Counted from the first letter of the stretch, positions 50,125 to 59,574 are shown. The stretch is DNA of 64,000 nucleotides from Breoghania sp. L-A4 (GCF_003432385.1 NZ_CP031841.1:2891579-2955578), one strand, 5' to 3'. Program-made: numbers and translations. The notes: a model not told the origin generated them from the sequence alone.

Positions 50125-51497
50125 TGGATCCCGTGATGAGCCGTCCCGCGCCGATTTCCCGCCGCCACATTATCGCCGGGCTGGGCGCAGGGCTCGCCGC
50201 GCCGTTCGTCTTGCGGTCCCCAGCGGCCCGAGCCGCCTCAGGCGCGCCCATCATCGTCATCGGCGCCGGCATTGCCGGACTGTCGGCCGCCCATGCCCTG
50301 CGAGGCGCCGGACACACGGTCATCGTGCTGGAGGCCAACGGCCGGATCGGCGGGCGCATCGACACCGACCGTTCGCTCGGCGTCGCAGTGGAGCGCGGCG
50401 CGAACTGGATCCACGGCATTTCCGGCAATCCGCTGACGGACATCGCGAAACGGGCCGGCGCGGCGCTTGCTGTCACCGACAACGAAAGCCTGACCGTATT
50501 CGGCGCCCGCGGCGAGACAATCGCCGATGCGGAGCTTGGGCGCGCCGAATCCCGCTACTCCGACATGCTCGCGGAAATCGACGAGGAGCTCGAGGCGTCC
50601 GACGACCAGCCACTCGCCACGGCACTCAGGGACATCGACGCAGGCTTCCTCAAGGACCCTGTGATGCGCTGGGTTTCCTCGTCCACCGAGGACGACGTCG
50701 GTGCGCCGATTGAAGCGGCGTCCGCCTACTATTTCGATGAGGACGAGGTGTTCCCCGGAGCGGATGCGATCCTGCCCGATGGATACGACGCGGTGCTCGC
50801 GCCGCTGGCCATCGATCTCGACATCCGCCTGACCACGCCGGTGACCCGGATCACACAGGGCGACGGCCGCGTCATCGTGGAGACACCGGACGGCCCCGTC
50901 GACGGCGCCCAGGCGATCTGCGCGGTGCCGCTGGGTGTGCTCAAAGCCGGAAACATCACCTTTGACCCGCCGCTGCCTGACGGCCACGCCGACGCCATCA
51001 AGCGGATCGGCTTCGGCACGGTGACGAAAGCCGCCGTCGCCTTCGACGCGCCCTTCTGGCCGATTCAGACCCAGTTCTTCGGCCACCTGGACGAGACGCG
51101 CGGCCGCTGGCCCACGACCTTCAATCTGCGGCCCTCGACGGGGCGCAACATTCTGATGATGATCGCCACCGGCGCCTATGCCCAACGCGCCGACGCGATG
51201 GACCCGGGCGCGTTGAAAGCCGATCTCACGGCCGTGCTGCGCGCCATGTTCGGCGACGGCACGCCGGAGCCCGCCGGCATTGTGGCCTCCGCCTGGTCGC
51301 GCGATCCGCATACGCTTGGCGCCTATTCCTTTCCGGCCGTGGGCAGCAAGGCCGCCGACTTCGACCACCTCGCGAAGAGTGTCAGCGAAACCCTCTCGTT
51401 TGCGGGGGAACACGTGGGCTTTGCCTATCACGGCACCGCGCACGGCGCGCATCTCAGCGGCCTGAAGGCGGCCGCGACCGTCCTCCAGCGCCTCTAA
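50121..51497 (+). CDS. flavin monoamine oxidase family protein (Tat-exported)
   Basis: The 458-residue protein has a twin-arginine signal (SRRHIIAGLGAGLAAPFVL) and so is probably folded with FAD before export. The FAD-binding start is IIVIGAGIAGLSAAHALRGAGH, then NGRIGGRIDTD and ERGANWIHG. The C-terminal FAD site is VGFAYHGTAHGAHLSGLKAA (a G-T-x-H-G-A-H-L-S-G type). Relatives include polyamine and L-amino-acid oxidases; substrate is unknown. Its start overlaps the GGDEF gene stop (ATGA), which suggests coupled expression. Confidence 0.88.
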   Translation: MMDPVMSRPAPISRRHIIAGLGAGLAAPFVLRSPAARAASGAPIIVIGAGIAGLSAAHALRGAGHTVIVLEANGRIGGRIDTDRSLGVAVERGANWIHGISGNPLTDIAKRAGAALAVTDNESLTVFGARGETIADAELGRAESRYSDMLAEIDEELEASDDQPLATALRDIDAGFLKDPVMRWVSSSTEDDVGAPIEAASAYYFDEDEVFPGADAILPDGYDAVLAPLAIDLDIRLTTPVTRITQGDGRVIVETPDGPVDGAQAICAVPLGVLKAGNITFDPPLPDGHADAIKRIGFGTVTKAAVAFDAPFWPIQTQFFGHLDETRGRWPTTFNLRPSTGRNILMMIATGAYAQRADAMDPGALKADLTAVLRAMFGDGTPEPAGIVASAWSRDPHTLGAYSFPAVGSKAADFDHLAKSVSETLSFAGEHVGFAYHGTAHGAHLSGLKAAATVLQRL

Positions 51498-51524
51498 CCA
51501 CGCCCTTTCCAGCGCCGCGACATT

Positions 51525-52588
51525 GTGTCCGCCGGCGGCTCGAAGAAAACCGTTGAACCTACAGTGACTGCAGACGTTACGCTAAAGCCACGTTCGCGAG
51601 ACGCGGCGTTCCCGGCGCGGCGACTGGCCGACAGCGGATCAGAATCAGCGGAGACGGATTTGGCGCATCATCATCACGGCCACGGCGGCCATCACCATCA
51701 TATTGACCCTGACTCCGGCGACCGGCGCGTGCTGATGGCCGTCGTGGTCAATCTCGGACTGACCATCGCCCAGGTGATCGGCGGCATTTTCGCCGGCTCG
51801 CTGGCGCTGATCGCCGACGCGCTTCACAATTTTTCCGATGCCATCTCGCTGATCATCGCGTTCGGCGCGCGCAAGATCGCCCGCCGCCCCTCGGACGCCG
51901 TCATGACGTTCGGATACGACCGGATCGAGGTGGTCGCGGCGCTGATCAACTACACCACCCTGATCGTCGTCGGCCTCTATCTCGTCTATGAGGCCATCTT
52001 TCGCTTTATCGAACCGCAGGGTGTCGACGGCTGGCTGATCGTCGTCATCGCCATGGTGGCGCTTGTCGTGGACATGGCCACCGCGCTGCTCACCTACGCG
52101 CTGTCGAAGCAGAGCGTGAACATCCGCGCCGCCTTCCTGCACAACGTCGCCGATGCGCTGGGTTCGCTGGCCGTCATCGTGGCCGGCACACTGATCCTGC
52201 TGTACGACTGGCGCTTCATCGATCCGTTGGTGACGCTGCTGATCGCTGGCTACATCCTATGGCAGTCGTTTTCCGAAATCGGCCCGGTCATCCGTATCCT
52301 GATGCTCGGCAGCCCGCCGGACATCGCCACGGAGCGGGTGATCGGGAGCATGACCCGCGTCGCCGGGTAGCCGACGTTCACCACGCGCATTTCTGGCAGA
52401 TGAACGAGCACCTGAACGCCCTGGACGCCCACGTGGTGATCGAGGATGGCGCATGGGCGCGCGCCGACGCCATAAAGGCCGAGGTGAAAGCCGTTCTTCT
52501 GGACGATTTCGGGATCAACCACACCACGCTGGAACTCGAATGCGCCCGCCACGCCTGCGAGCCGAGACAGAACATCGGCCACGGCTAG
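51525..52588 (+). CDS. cation diffusion facilitator, zinc-type (ZitB/CzcD-like), frame broken once
   Basis: CDF transporters export Zn2+ or similar metals by proton antiport. A His-rich N-terminus (AHHHHGHGGHHHH) is followed by six membrane helices with the metal sites LIADALHNFSDA and FLHNVADALGSLAV, and a cytoplasmic C-domain with VADVHHAHFWQMNEHLNAL. The frame is lost at about 52366-52370 (GCCGGGTAG); one added G gives RVAGVADVHHAH and 354 residues. The listed start at 51525 may be too early; a TTG at 51660 right before the His-rich segment is the other candidate. The TAG stop is supplied by the intergenic repeat that follows. Confidence 0.9.
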
Positions 52589-52690
52589 AGCAAATCCAGG
52601 ATAAGTGGATACCGGTTATCCGTCCGGATTTGCGCCAAAACAAGGACTTAGAGCAAAGATCCGATTCTGTAAGAAACGGATCTGCTCTAG
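52584..52690. repeat. intergenic double-hairpin repeat, copy 1
   Basis: This unit of about 105 bases starts at the GGCTAG that ends the CDF gene. Two palindromes are visible: GCAAATCC (52590-52597) with GGATTTGC (52626-52633), and AGAGCAAAGATCCG (52650-52663) with CGGATCTGCTCT (52677-52688). A copy about 88 percent identical by eye lies at 57854-57959. It resembles the RIME-type or TAGAGC palindromic elements of Rhizobiales, which are dispersed non-coding repeats. Confidence 0.85.
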
Positions 52691-52707
52691 GCGGCCACGC
52701 ACAGAAA

Positions 52708-52771
52708 CACCCCGCGCCATCAGGGCGCGGGGTGCCGGATTTCTCCGACGCCGGCTGACGGCCGGCGTCGG
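52708..52771 (-). terminator. two tandem hairpins between the CDF gene and the S8 peptidase gene
   Basis: CACCCCGCGCC (52708-52718) pairs with GGCGCGGGGTG (52724-52734), and on the minus strand is followed by GTTTCT. A second perfect stem, CCGACGCCGGC (52745-52755) with GCCGGCGTCGG (52761-52771), lies 18 bases after the peptidase stop. Together they should end the minus-strand transcript. Confidence 0.7.
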
Positions 52772-52789
52772 GTGATCGCAGACAGATCG

Positions 52790-55176
52790 TCAGACCGCCT
52801 TGCGGTCCTTGGCTTTCCGGTCGGCCTTTCCGCCAGCCCTCTCGGCCTCCTTCTTTTCAAAGTCACGCCGGCCGGGCTCCAGCTTCCACGTGACGCGGCC
52901 GACTTCCTCCTCGCCACGATAGAGCTGACGCACGGCGACGGAGTAGTCCGCGCCCTTCTTCTTGATGCCGGCCGCCACCAGCAGCCGCATGCGGAAGCGG
53001 GCCTTGGCCGGCATCAATCCCCGGCCGATGCGAATGCGCCCTGACGGCGGCAACACCGCGACGGCGAGATTCTTGCCCCGGTCGATCCGCTCGAACTTCA
53101 ATTCGCTTTCCATGAACTGCAGGAAGTTCACCGGCAGCTCGAGCATGACCTTGGCCTCGCGCGGCAACTTGCCGACGAATTCAACGACGAAGTCGCGCGG
53201 CTCGTCGAATGCGCCAGGCACCAGGAACGGCATCGCCACAAAACCCTTGGGCTCCGCGTTGGGCGCGGGCGCAGGATCCTCGACGTTGAAGTTCCGCCAG
53301 GTCACATTGTTGTTGTTGCGGATGAAGTTGCGGAAGTTGTCCCAGTCACCGAAATCAGCCGGCCCCGGCGCCGGATCATTGGGATGATCCAGCAGTCCGA
53401 CGAAGCAATAGTGCCCCTCGGCGGGGATGTCGCCCGACGACCATGTGATGGGATTGGCGCAGGTGAGTACCTCTCCGGTCGGCAGGGTCGGCATCGCCGT
53501 GCTGCCCACCAGGTTCCACAGATCGGGCGTCACCAGCGTGGAGACCTCCGACCAAAAGACGGTGGCCGTCGCCCCGGTCGCATTGACCGGACCCTGGTTG
53601 AGACCGCGGACATACAGGTAGTTGTCCTGTCCGCCCTGCACGGTGAAGCCGAGATTGGACGCGTTCTCCGTGCCGCTCCCCGCGCCGAACGACGCCTGGG
53701 GATCGGCCACCGTCACCGGACGCGCGATAATGTCCGGAGAGGCGGAAATCGATCCCATGTGCGGCTCGCCGGTGTCGCCGACGAAATCCCGCAGGTAGAT
53801 ATCCGGCGTCATCCCGACGCTGGTGGTGATGATCTGCTGCAGGTTGGGCATCATGCCCATGGCGGTGGTTTCCGCCATCGAGGGCGCGGTGTTGAGCGCC
53901 GGATCGCTGAGCAGCGTGCGCACCTGCCGTGGGCTGAGCCGGAAGCCGTTGGCGTCCTGGAACACGCCCTGCACGCTCAGCGCGGCCCCCGCGACAATTG
54001 GCGAGGCGCTCGATGTGCCGCCGAAGCTCGACGTGTAGAGGCTGGTGGAGCCGCCGGAGTTGGTGCTGGTGGTCTCCACGTTCTGGCCCCAGGCGTAGCA
54101 GTCCACGCGCGCGCCGTAGGTCGAATAGGCCAGCCGGGTGTGCGGCGCGGCGGACGTCGCCGCCGCGACGATGATCGCGCCGGAATCCCGGAAATCCGGG
54201 TTCGACGGATCCCGCCACAGGATCAGGTCCCCGCCGGCGTTGGTATGGGTGTCGAGATTGGTCGCCGGCGTGCCGCCGTTGTTGGTGCCGTTACCGCCGG
54301 CTTCCACCACAACGATGCCCAGGGCGGTCGCAAGCCGAATGGCCTCGTAGTTGATGTCGACGACCTCGATAGGCCCATAGGTCGGGTCGCCGCCAGGAGT
54401 GGTTGAGGCGGTGGTCTGCAGCTCGATCAGCATGATGTCGCCGAAATTCATCGTCGGCAGGGCGGCGAGAATGGCGCCGGAATAGGTACTGCCGAAGATG
54501 GACGACACACGCACCGAGCCGACGTTGGGCGCGATGCCGACGCAGCCGACGGTGTTGTCGACCGCGACCATTTCGCCCAGCACCGAGGTGCCGTGCCGCC
54601 GCCACAGAAGACTGGTGGAATTGGTGCCACTGATCAGCGAAATGCCATGCGCGCTGAGATCCTCATGCGCCAGTTCCCAGCCGCCTTCCACGTCGACCAC
54701 GGCCTGGCCCGCGCCATCGCCGCCGGTCACCGTCCAGGCGAAGCGTGCGTCGACGCCGCCCGGTGCGGGGTCGAGATACCCCTGGTTGACGGCCAGCGGA
54801 TCGTTGGAGGCGTCCACCAGCGGAGGCGGACCATCAAGCTCGATTTCCACCGAACGCATGATCGGCCAACGCCGAAGCGCGCCCGCGAATTCCTCCATGT
54901 CCTCGACTTTTTCGCCGTGGGCCTCGAAGAACAGGCCGAAATCGGCGGGTTCATAGGTGGGGTCGCGGTCCGCGGCGATGCTCTGGAGCTTCCGGATCTC
55001 ATCCGGCTTCAACGCGGTGATGGCCGGATCGAGCCGGATGTCACCAAACCGACTGACCAGCTTGCGCCACGCCGCCGGATCGCTTTCGACGAGCACAGTG
55101 ACCGGGTCCTTGATCTGGCTGCTCGAAATCTGCTCGTGGAATCGAACAATAACTCTGGGGGTTGTAGTTCATCCAT
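52790..55176 (-). CDS. S8 family (subtilisin-like) serine peptidase without signal peptide, frame broken once
   Basis: About 795 residues. After an N-terminal region (about 1-135, beginning RVIVRFHEQISS), the subtilase domain shows the Asp motif QAVVDVEGGW, the His motif WRRHGTSVLGEM, the oxyanion Asn in VVVEAGGNGTNN and the Ser motif FGGTSSASPIVAGA. The C-terminal 320 residues are of unknown fold and end in a Lys/Arg-rich tail (ERAGGKADRKAKDRKAV). No signal peptide or membrane helix is seen, so location is unclear. The start ATG at 55176 has GGGAG eight bases before it; the first 79 bases are out of frame because of a missing G/C in the run at 55157-55161. It is divergent from cidA. Confidence 0.85.
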
Positions 55177-55601
55177 GACACGCACTCCCTTCAGGGTTGC
55201 AATCGTGTGGTGCCCCTCCGCCCCAAGACGGTATTCTGATGAAGACGGACGACCGCGCGCGGTGCTGGTTCGCTGCTCTCACGTCGCGGTTGTTGACATG
55301 CCCGTTTCTGTCGCCCGGACGCGCGCTCTGGCGCCGGGCTGGTCAATCGCGGCGCTGCATGTCGGGGCGCCGCTGTTATGAGAAAAGGACCGAAACAATA
55401 TCGCCATTGAACCCCGGATCGGTTTCCGGCGGGATGAACTAAATCACACCGACGCGATTTTTTGTGGTCGGGCGCCGTGGACCGGCGATCAAACGCGCAG
55501 CGGCCTGGACGCTAGGAAAGCCGGGCCGCCTGGCCTAACCTGCCGGCGTGCCGCCCCAGGCGCCACCGCCACCAACCGTCCCGCATCGAACAGGCCGTCA
55601 C
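55177..55601. other. divergent intergenic region between the S8 peptidase and cidA
   Basis: These 425 bases should carry both promoters. The part around 55390-55460 is AT-richer. I saw no convincing operator, riboswitch or gene; small frames in it lack ribosome-binding sites. Confidence 0.4.
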
Positions 55602-56006
55602 ATGATTCCCGCCATTGCCCTTCTGCTTCTCTGCCAGCTCGCGGGCGAGGCCCTCGTGCGGTTTCTGGACATCCCCCTGCCCGGCCCCGTCGCCGGTCTG
55701 GTGCTGCTGGCGCTGGGGCTTGTCGCCTGGCGCAACCGTCCGCGCAAAACCGAGCCACCCCGAACCTATGACGGCATCCCGAAGCCGGTGCATGACGCCG
55801 CACATGCCATTCTGCGCAATCTGTCGCTGCTGTTCGTGCCCGCCGCCGTCGGCATCGTGCAGCAGGCCGACGTGCTGGCCGAGCATGGCGTGGCGCTGAT
55901 TGCCGCGCTCGTGGTCTCCACGGTCGCCGCCATGACGGTCGCGGCCTTGACGTTCAAGATCGTCCGGCGCGTGACCGATGTGCGTGGCGACGAGCCGCAG
56001 CCATGA
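55602..56006 (+). CDS. CidA/LrgA family holin-like membrane protein
   Basis: The 134-residue protein has about four hydrophobic helices and the family segments PLPGPVAGLVLLALGLV and LSLLFVPAAVGIVQQADVL. In Firmicutes CidA/LrgA modulate murein hydrolase activity and carbon overflow; in Proteobacteria a role with LrgB as a pyruvate or organic-acid carrier is suspected. The start at 55602 opens MIPAIALLLLCQL; an upstream in-frame codon is rejected because it adds a polar leader. It overlaps lrgB by four bases. Confidence 0.9.
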   Translation: MIPAIALLLLCQLAGEALVRFLDIPLPGPVAGLVLLALGLVAWRNRPRKTEPPRTYDGIPKPVHDAAHAILRNLSLLFVPAAVGIVQQADVLAEHGVALIAALVVSTVAAMTVAALTFKIVRRVTDVRGDEPQP

Positions 56007-56721
56007 CGCGCGTGACGGACATCTGGGTCTATCTCGCTGAAAAGCCGCTGTTGTGGCTGACGGTGACGCTGGTGGCCTATGCGATCGCCGACTGGATCTC
56101 GGCGCGCGCCAACCGTCACCCGCTGACCAATCCGGTGGTGATCGCCGCGGCGCTGGTCATTGTGGCGCTGAAACTCTCCAGCACCGATTTTGCCACCTAT
56201 TTCGAAGGCGCGCAGTTCGTGCATTTCATGCTCGGTCCGGCGACAGTGGCGCTCGCGGTGCCGCTGGTGGAAAACCTCGACCGCGTCCGCCGCGCCGCGC
56301 TGCCAATCCTGCTGGCGCTGTTCGCCGGTTCGGCAACGGCGATCGTCTCCGCCGTGGCGGTCGGATGGGCGCTGGGCGCGCCGCGCGATCTGCTGATGTC
56401 GCTGGCGCCGAAATCCGTGACCACGCCGATCGCCATGGGCCTGGCCGAAGCCCTTGGCGGCATCCCGACGCTGACCGCGGTTCTGGTGATCACCACCGGT
56501 GTCTTCGGCGCCATGATCGTCACCCCGCTGATGGACGCCCTGCAATGCAAGGATCCGGCAGCGCGCGGCTTCGCGGTCGGCCTCGCCGCCCATGGCATCG
56601 GCACCGCCAGGGCGTTCCAGGTGAGCGAGGTCGCCGGGCCTTCGCGGGCCTCGCGATGGGGCTCAACGGCCTCGCGACGGCGTTGCTGATGCCGCTGCTC
56701 GGCCTCGTGCCGATGCATTAG
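56003..56721 (+). CDS. lrgB: LrgB/CidB family membrane protein, frame broken once
   Basis: LrgB proteins partner with CidA/LrgA in the inner membrane. The protein is about 239 residues with many hydrophobic helices and the family motifs NPVVIAAALVIVAL, LGPATVALAVPLVENL, KSVTTPIAMGLAEALGGIPTLT and VGLAAHGIGTARAFQVSE. The frame is lost at 56636-56641 (GCCGGGCC); one added G restores EVAGAFAGLAMGLNGLATALL and a TAG stop at 56721. Its start overlaps cidA. Confidence 0.9.
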
Positions 56722-56853
56722 AGCGTCGATCGGGCCCCCACTGCCGCCGGCCCCGCGGGCGCTGATCCGGAAATGTGAAAACGTTCTCCAGAAATCCGAG
56801 CAACACCGCCGGATTTTTACCCATTATCAATCGCTATCGATGACACTTTTCCC

Positions 56854-57381
56854 ATGGGACAGGGGACGGCTTCGACATTTTTCCGGGCTGCTATGGCGAT
56901 CGGTGCGCTTCTCGCGGGCGGCGCTGCGCTGGGCGCGCGAGCGCATGCGGCCGAGTGGGACACCATGGGCCACGAGGTGCTCAACCATCGCGTCGAGTGG
57001 CAGCGCCGGCACACCGGCGAACGCCACAACTACATGGCAACGAACGGTCACGGAGACATCTTCAGTCTCTCCTGTGACCCGCACTCACGCCGCGACGGCT
57101 GGGTCATCAATGTATCCATCGGTCAAGATCCGGTCCCGGCCAACAGCCCGATCTCATTTCGCATCGGCAAATCGAGGATCACCATGCATGCGAGCGAGGA
57201 CGGCCAAATCCATCTGGCCAGCGCTCTTGACGCCGATCCCTACTACTGGCTCTGGACGATGATTCACCAGGGCCAGGCCATGAATGTCTCGCTTGACGAC
57301 ATGCGCAGAGCGGAATTCAACCTCACCGGCGCGCCTCAGGCGCTCGCCGACGGTGGCTGCTCTCCCCGGCGCAGCCACTGA
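56854..57381 (+). CDS. secreted protein of unknown function
   Basis: The 175-residue protein has a signal peptide (about 1-33, ending ALGARAHAA). The mature part is polar and beta-rich in appearance, with NYMATNGHGDIFSLSCDPHS and PISFRIGKSRITMHA. It has two Cys residues. I do not recognise a family. The upstream gene is lrgB, about 130 bases away, and folB follows. Confidence 0.65.
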   Translation: MGQGTASTFFRAAMAIGALLAGGAALGARAHAAEWDTMGHEVLNHRVEWQRRHTGERHNYMATNGHGDIFSLSCDPHSRRDGWVINVSIGQDPVPANSPISFRIGKSRITMHASEDGQIHLASALDADPYYWLWTMIHQGQAMNVSLDDMRRAEFNLTGAPQALADGGCSPRRSH

Positions 57382-57496
57382 GACGCCTCTTTTTGCATCA
57401 TCCGCGCAATCCGCATTGGCATAACGCCTCTCCGCGGGGTATCAGCGCTGCAGGCGAAGCCTCGTATGATGGCTCGCGCGGCGCTGAGGGAACGGC

Positions 57497-57859
57497 ATGG
57501 AACGTATAATCCTTGAAGATCTGGCCTTTTACGCCTTTCACGGCGTGCACGACGAAGAGGCGCGCCTCGGCCAGCGCTTCCATGTCGACATGACGGTCCA
57601 CGCCGATCTCTCGAAGGCGGTGGCGAGCGACCACTATGCCGACACGATCTGCTACGCCTCCCTGGTCAAGACGATCGAGGAGGTTGTCACCGGCGGCCGC
57701 TTCAATCTGATCGAACGGCTGGCGGGCGCCATCGCCGATGCGGTGCTGGCGGTCGATCCCCGTATCGACACCGTGGACATCCGGGTGCACAAACCCGGCG
57801 CGCCCTTGCCGCTGAGCACCGGTCACGTCTCGATCGCTCTGACGAAGTCCCGCGGCTAG
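57497..57859 (+). CDS. folB: dihydroneopterin aldolase
   Basis: FolB splits dihydroneopterin to glycolaldehyde and hydroxymethyl-dihydropterin in folate synthesis. The 120-residue protein has the family signature ERIILEDLAFYAFHGVHDEEARLGQRF, the catalytic Glu in that segment, DTICYASLVKTIEEV and the Lys in RVHKPGAPLP. GGAACGGC precedes the ATG. Its final GGC-TAG lies at the edge of the second intergenic repeat copy, so the repeat provides the stop codon. Confidence 0.94.
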   Translation: MERIILEDLAFYAFHGVHDEEARLGQRFHVDMTVHADLSKAVASDHYADTICYASLVKTIEEVVTGGRFNLIERLAGAIADAVLAVDPRIDTVDIRVHKPGAPLPLSTGHVSIALTKSRG

Positions 57860-57959
57860 AGCAAATCCAGGATACGTGGGTACCGGTCATCCGTCCGGAT
57901 TGCTCCGAGACAAAGACCTAGAGCCAAGATCCGATTCTGTATGAAGCGGATCCGCTCCA
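57854..57959. repeat. intergenic double-hairpin repeat, copy 2
   Basis: Same unit as at 52584-52690, same orientation, with about a dozen substitutions and one missing T in the first right arm (GGATTGC). It begins GGCTAGAGCAAATCCAGGATA, and its TAG is the folB stop. The second palindrome, AGAGCCAAGATCCG with CGGATCCGCTC, is also kept. Confidence 0.85.
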
Positions 57960-58050
57960 CGGCCCATTCGGCTATTTTCCGGATGCCTTCAGGAGCCGAG
58001 CGGCAGCAGCGCTCAAGCGTCACCGCACAGCACTGTGGCGCGCGCCGGCG

Positions 58051-58296
58051 TCAATCCTTGTCTTTGCGCCGTTCGGCTTCGGCGGCCGCTTCCTCTGCGA
58101 GAAATTGCCTCTTCCATTCCGGCGGATGCCGCACGTCCCTCTCGTCCCAAGGTGGGCCGAACTCGCCCGGCTTCTGCTGACACACCCGCAAGGTGAGATG
58201 TTGGCGCCGCGCATGCCGGCTCAAAAGCGGTTCGCCGCAATGGGGGCAAACGTCGTCCAGTATTCCCTTCCCGAGCGTTTCCTTGATCGATGTCAT
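58051..58296 (-). CDS. small zinc-finger-like protein of unknown function
   Basis: The 81-residue protein has a CPHC pair followed by H, H and a further C (VCPHCGEPLLSRHARRQHLTLRVC), a possible zinc site. The rest is charged, with a Lys/Glu-rich helical tail (EEAAAEAERRKDKD). GGAGG lies five bases before the ATG at 58296. It is followed at a distance by the second repeat copy and preceded by another small charged protein gene on the same strand. No family is recognised. Confidence 0.65.
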   Translation of the reverse strand: MTSIKETLGKGILDDVCPHCGEPLLSRHARRQHLTLRVCQQKPGEFGPPWDERDVRHPPEWKRQFLAEEAAAEAERRKDKD

Positions 58297-58401
58297 CGCA
58301 TCCTCCCGATTGGTCCAGTCGCGGCGGGCAAGCGCCTCGCCCCAAGGGATACGGAAGCGGGCCGAGAGAACGACCCGCCTCCAGATTTCCGTGCGCGCGG
58401 A

Positions 58402-58677
58402 TCAATCCTTCAGCATGCCCGCTTCTTCTTCGTTGCGGGCGTGTTCCACGGCCTTCTTGCCCGGCACTTTCGGATGCTCGCGCTTGATTTCGGTGGCGCG
58501 CTCCATGATGCGGGCTTCCTTTTCAGCGCGCTCCTGTTCGCCGCGCGCCTCGTAGTAGCCGGTGACCGGATCGATGATTTCCTCCTTCAGCATCTTCCCG
58601 GTCTTCTTGCCCTGGTTGTAAGCCTCGCGAACGGCCTCACCGGCCTCTTCGACAATTTCCTTGGTCACCTTGGTCAT
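58402..58677 (-). CDS. small charged helical protein of unknown function
   Basis: The 91-residue protein is highly charged and probably helical (GEAVREAYNQGKKTGKMLKEE, ERAEKEARIMERATEIKREHP). The profile resembles small stress-associated proteins such as CsbD-like or YjbJ-like types, but no signature is met. GGGAGAACGTC precedes the ATG at 58677. It lies about 105 bases upstream of the zinc-finger-like gene on the same strand and may be its operon partner. Confidence 0.65.
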   Translation of the reverse strand: MTKVTKEIVEEAGEAVREAYNQGKKTGKMLKEEIIDPVTGYYEARGEQERAEKEARIMERATEIKREHPKVPGKKAVEHARNEEEAGMLKD

Positions 58678-59214
58678 GACGTTCTCCCTGTGTCACAGCC
58701 CGCCCACCCCAAATTCAGCGCTTGCCGATGCGACGGATCGATGTGCGCGGCCGTGCACCGACCGCCACCACTACTTCGCCGCGCCGCATATCCGGCATGG
58801 TATGGAGTTGATGACAAAGACTAAGAACAATCGGCAAATCTCTCCTTGCGTCAGATCAATGACATCATCGAAGCAAAAAGCTTTTGGAGAGGCGTATCTG
58901 CAAGAAATGAGAGAATTAGGAGAATAAAGACTGGAAAAAAGATTCCCGCTGTGACGACGGTCCGATCAGGCGCTTGTTCAGAACCAGGCGCTCGCGCGTT
59001 GAACGAACGCACAGGATCGCACGCCGGCGCGTCCGGGTTTGCTCTCGCCCCCGCAACCGACAACGCACCCGCAGCCATCACGCGCTGTTGATTTCCCCGC
59101 CCGGGCCTCGCCATATTGGCGAGAGAGCCTGTTACGACGATGCACCATGCGGGCCCGCACACGAGCGGCTTCATGAGCGCCCATTGCCTGGCATCGAGCA
59201 TAGGAGCCTGCAGC
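58678..59214. other. intergenic region with an AT-rich patch
   Basis: Most of these 537 bases hold no supported gene. The part at about 58805-58950 is unlike the rest of the window, with long A/G-rich runs such as GAAATGAGAGAATTAGGAGAATAAAG, and contains a 38-codon frame (ATG at 58811). No clear ribosome-binding site is present. It may be a foreign or decayed remnant or a promoter zone. Confidence 0.4.
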
Positions 59215-59574
59215 ATGAACACCGCCATCACCCGTCGTCCGTCCCGATTGCAGGCCGACAGCGTCGCAGCAAAGAGGGTCCTCGCGGGACTGTGCGGTGT
59301 TCTTGGCGCGACCGCCCTCGTCATCGGCACCGCCAATGCCCAGGGCCGCCCCGACACGCGCGACTACACATGCGCCGATGCCCGGGAACTCGTGCGCCGG
59401 GAAGGCGCCATCGTCCTGTCGACCGGCGACCACACCTACTCGCGCTTCGTCGATCACGTGGGGCACTGCTTCCGCAACGAGGTAACGCAGCCGCAATTCG
59501 CTCCGACAATCGACCAGCGGCAGTGCTTCGCCGGCTACCTGTGCATTCCCAGAATGCTGCCCAGTATCCGTTGA
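59215..59574 (+). CDS. small secreted Cys-containing protein of unknown function
   Basis: The 119-residue protein has a signal peptide (about 1-43, hydrophobic core VLAGLCGVLGATALVIG, ending TANAQG). The mature part has four Cys residues (in YTCADA, GHCFRN, QCFAGY and LCIPR) that could form two disulfides. GGAG lies eight bases before the ATG at 59215; longer in-frame starts are rejected. Family unknown. Confidence 0.65.
   Translation: MNTAITRRPSRLQADSVAAKRVLAGLCGVLGATALVIGTANAQGRPDTRDYTCADARELVRREGAIVLSTGDHTYSRFVDHVGHCFRNEVTQPQFAPTIDQRQCFAGYLCIPRMLPSIR

Noticed and set aside
56719-56740. A third copy of the TAGAGC repeat at the end of lrgB
   Set aside because: Only TAGAGC matches; the following bases do not align with the two repeat copies and no second palindrome is found.
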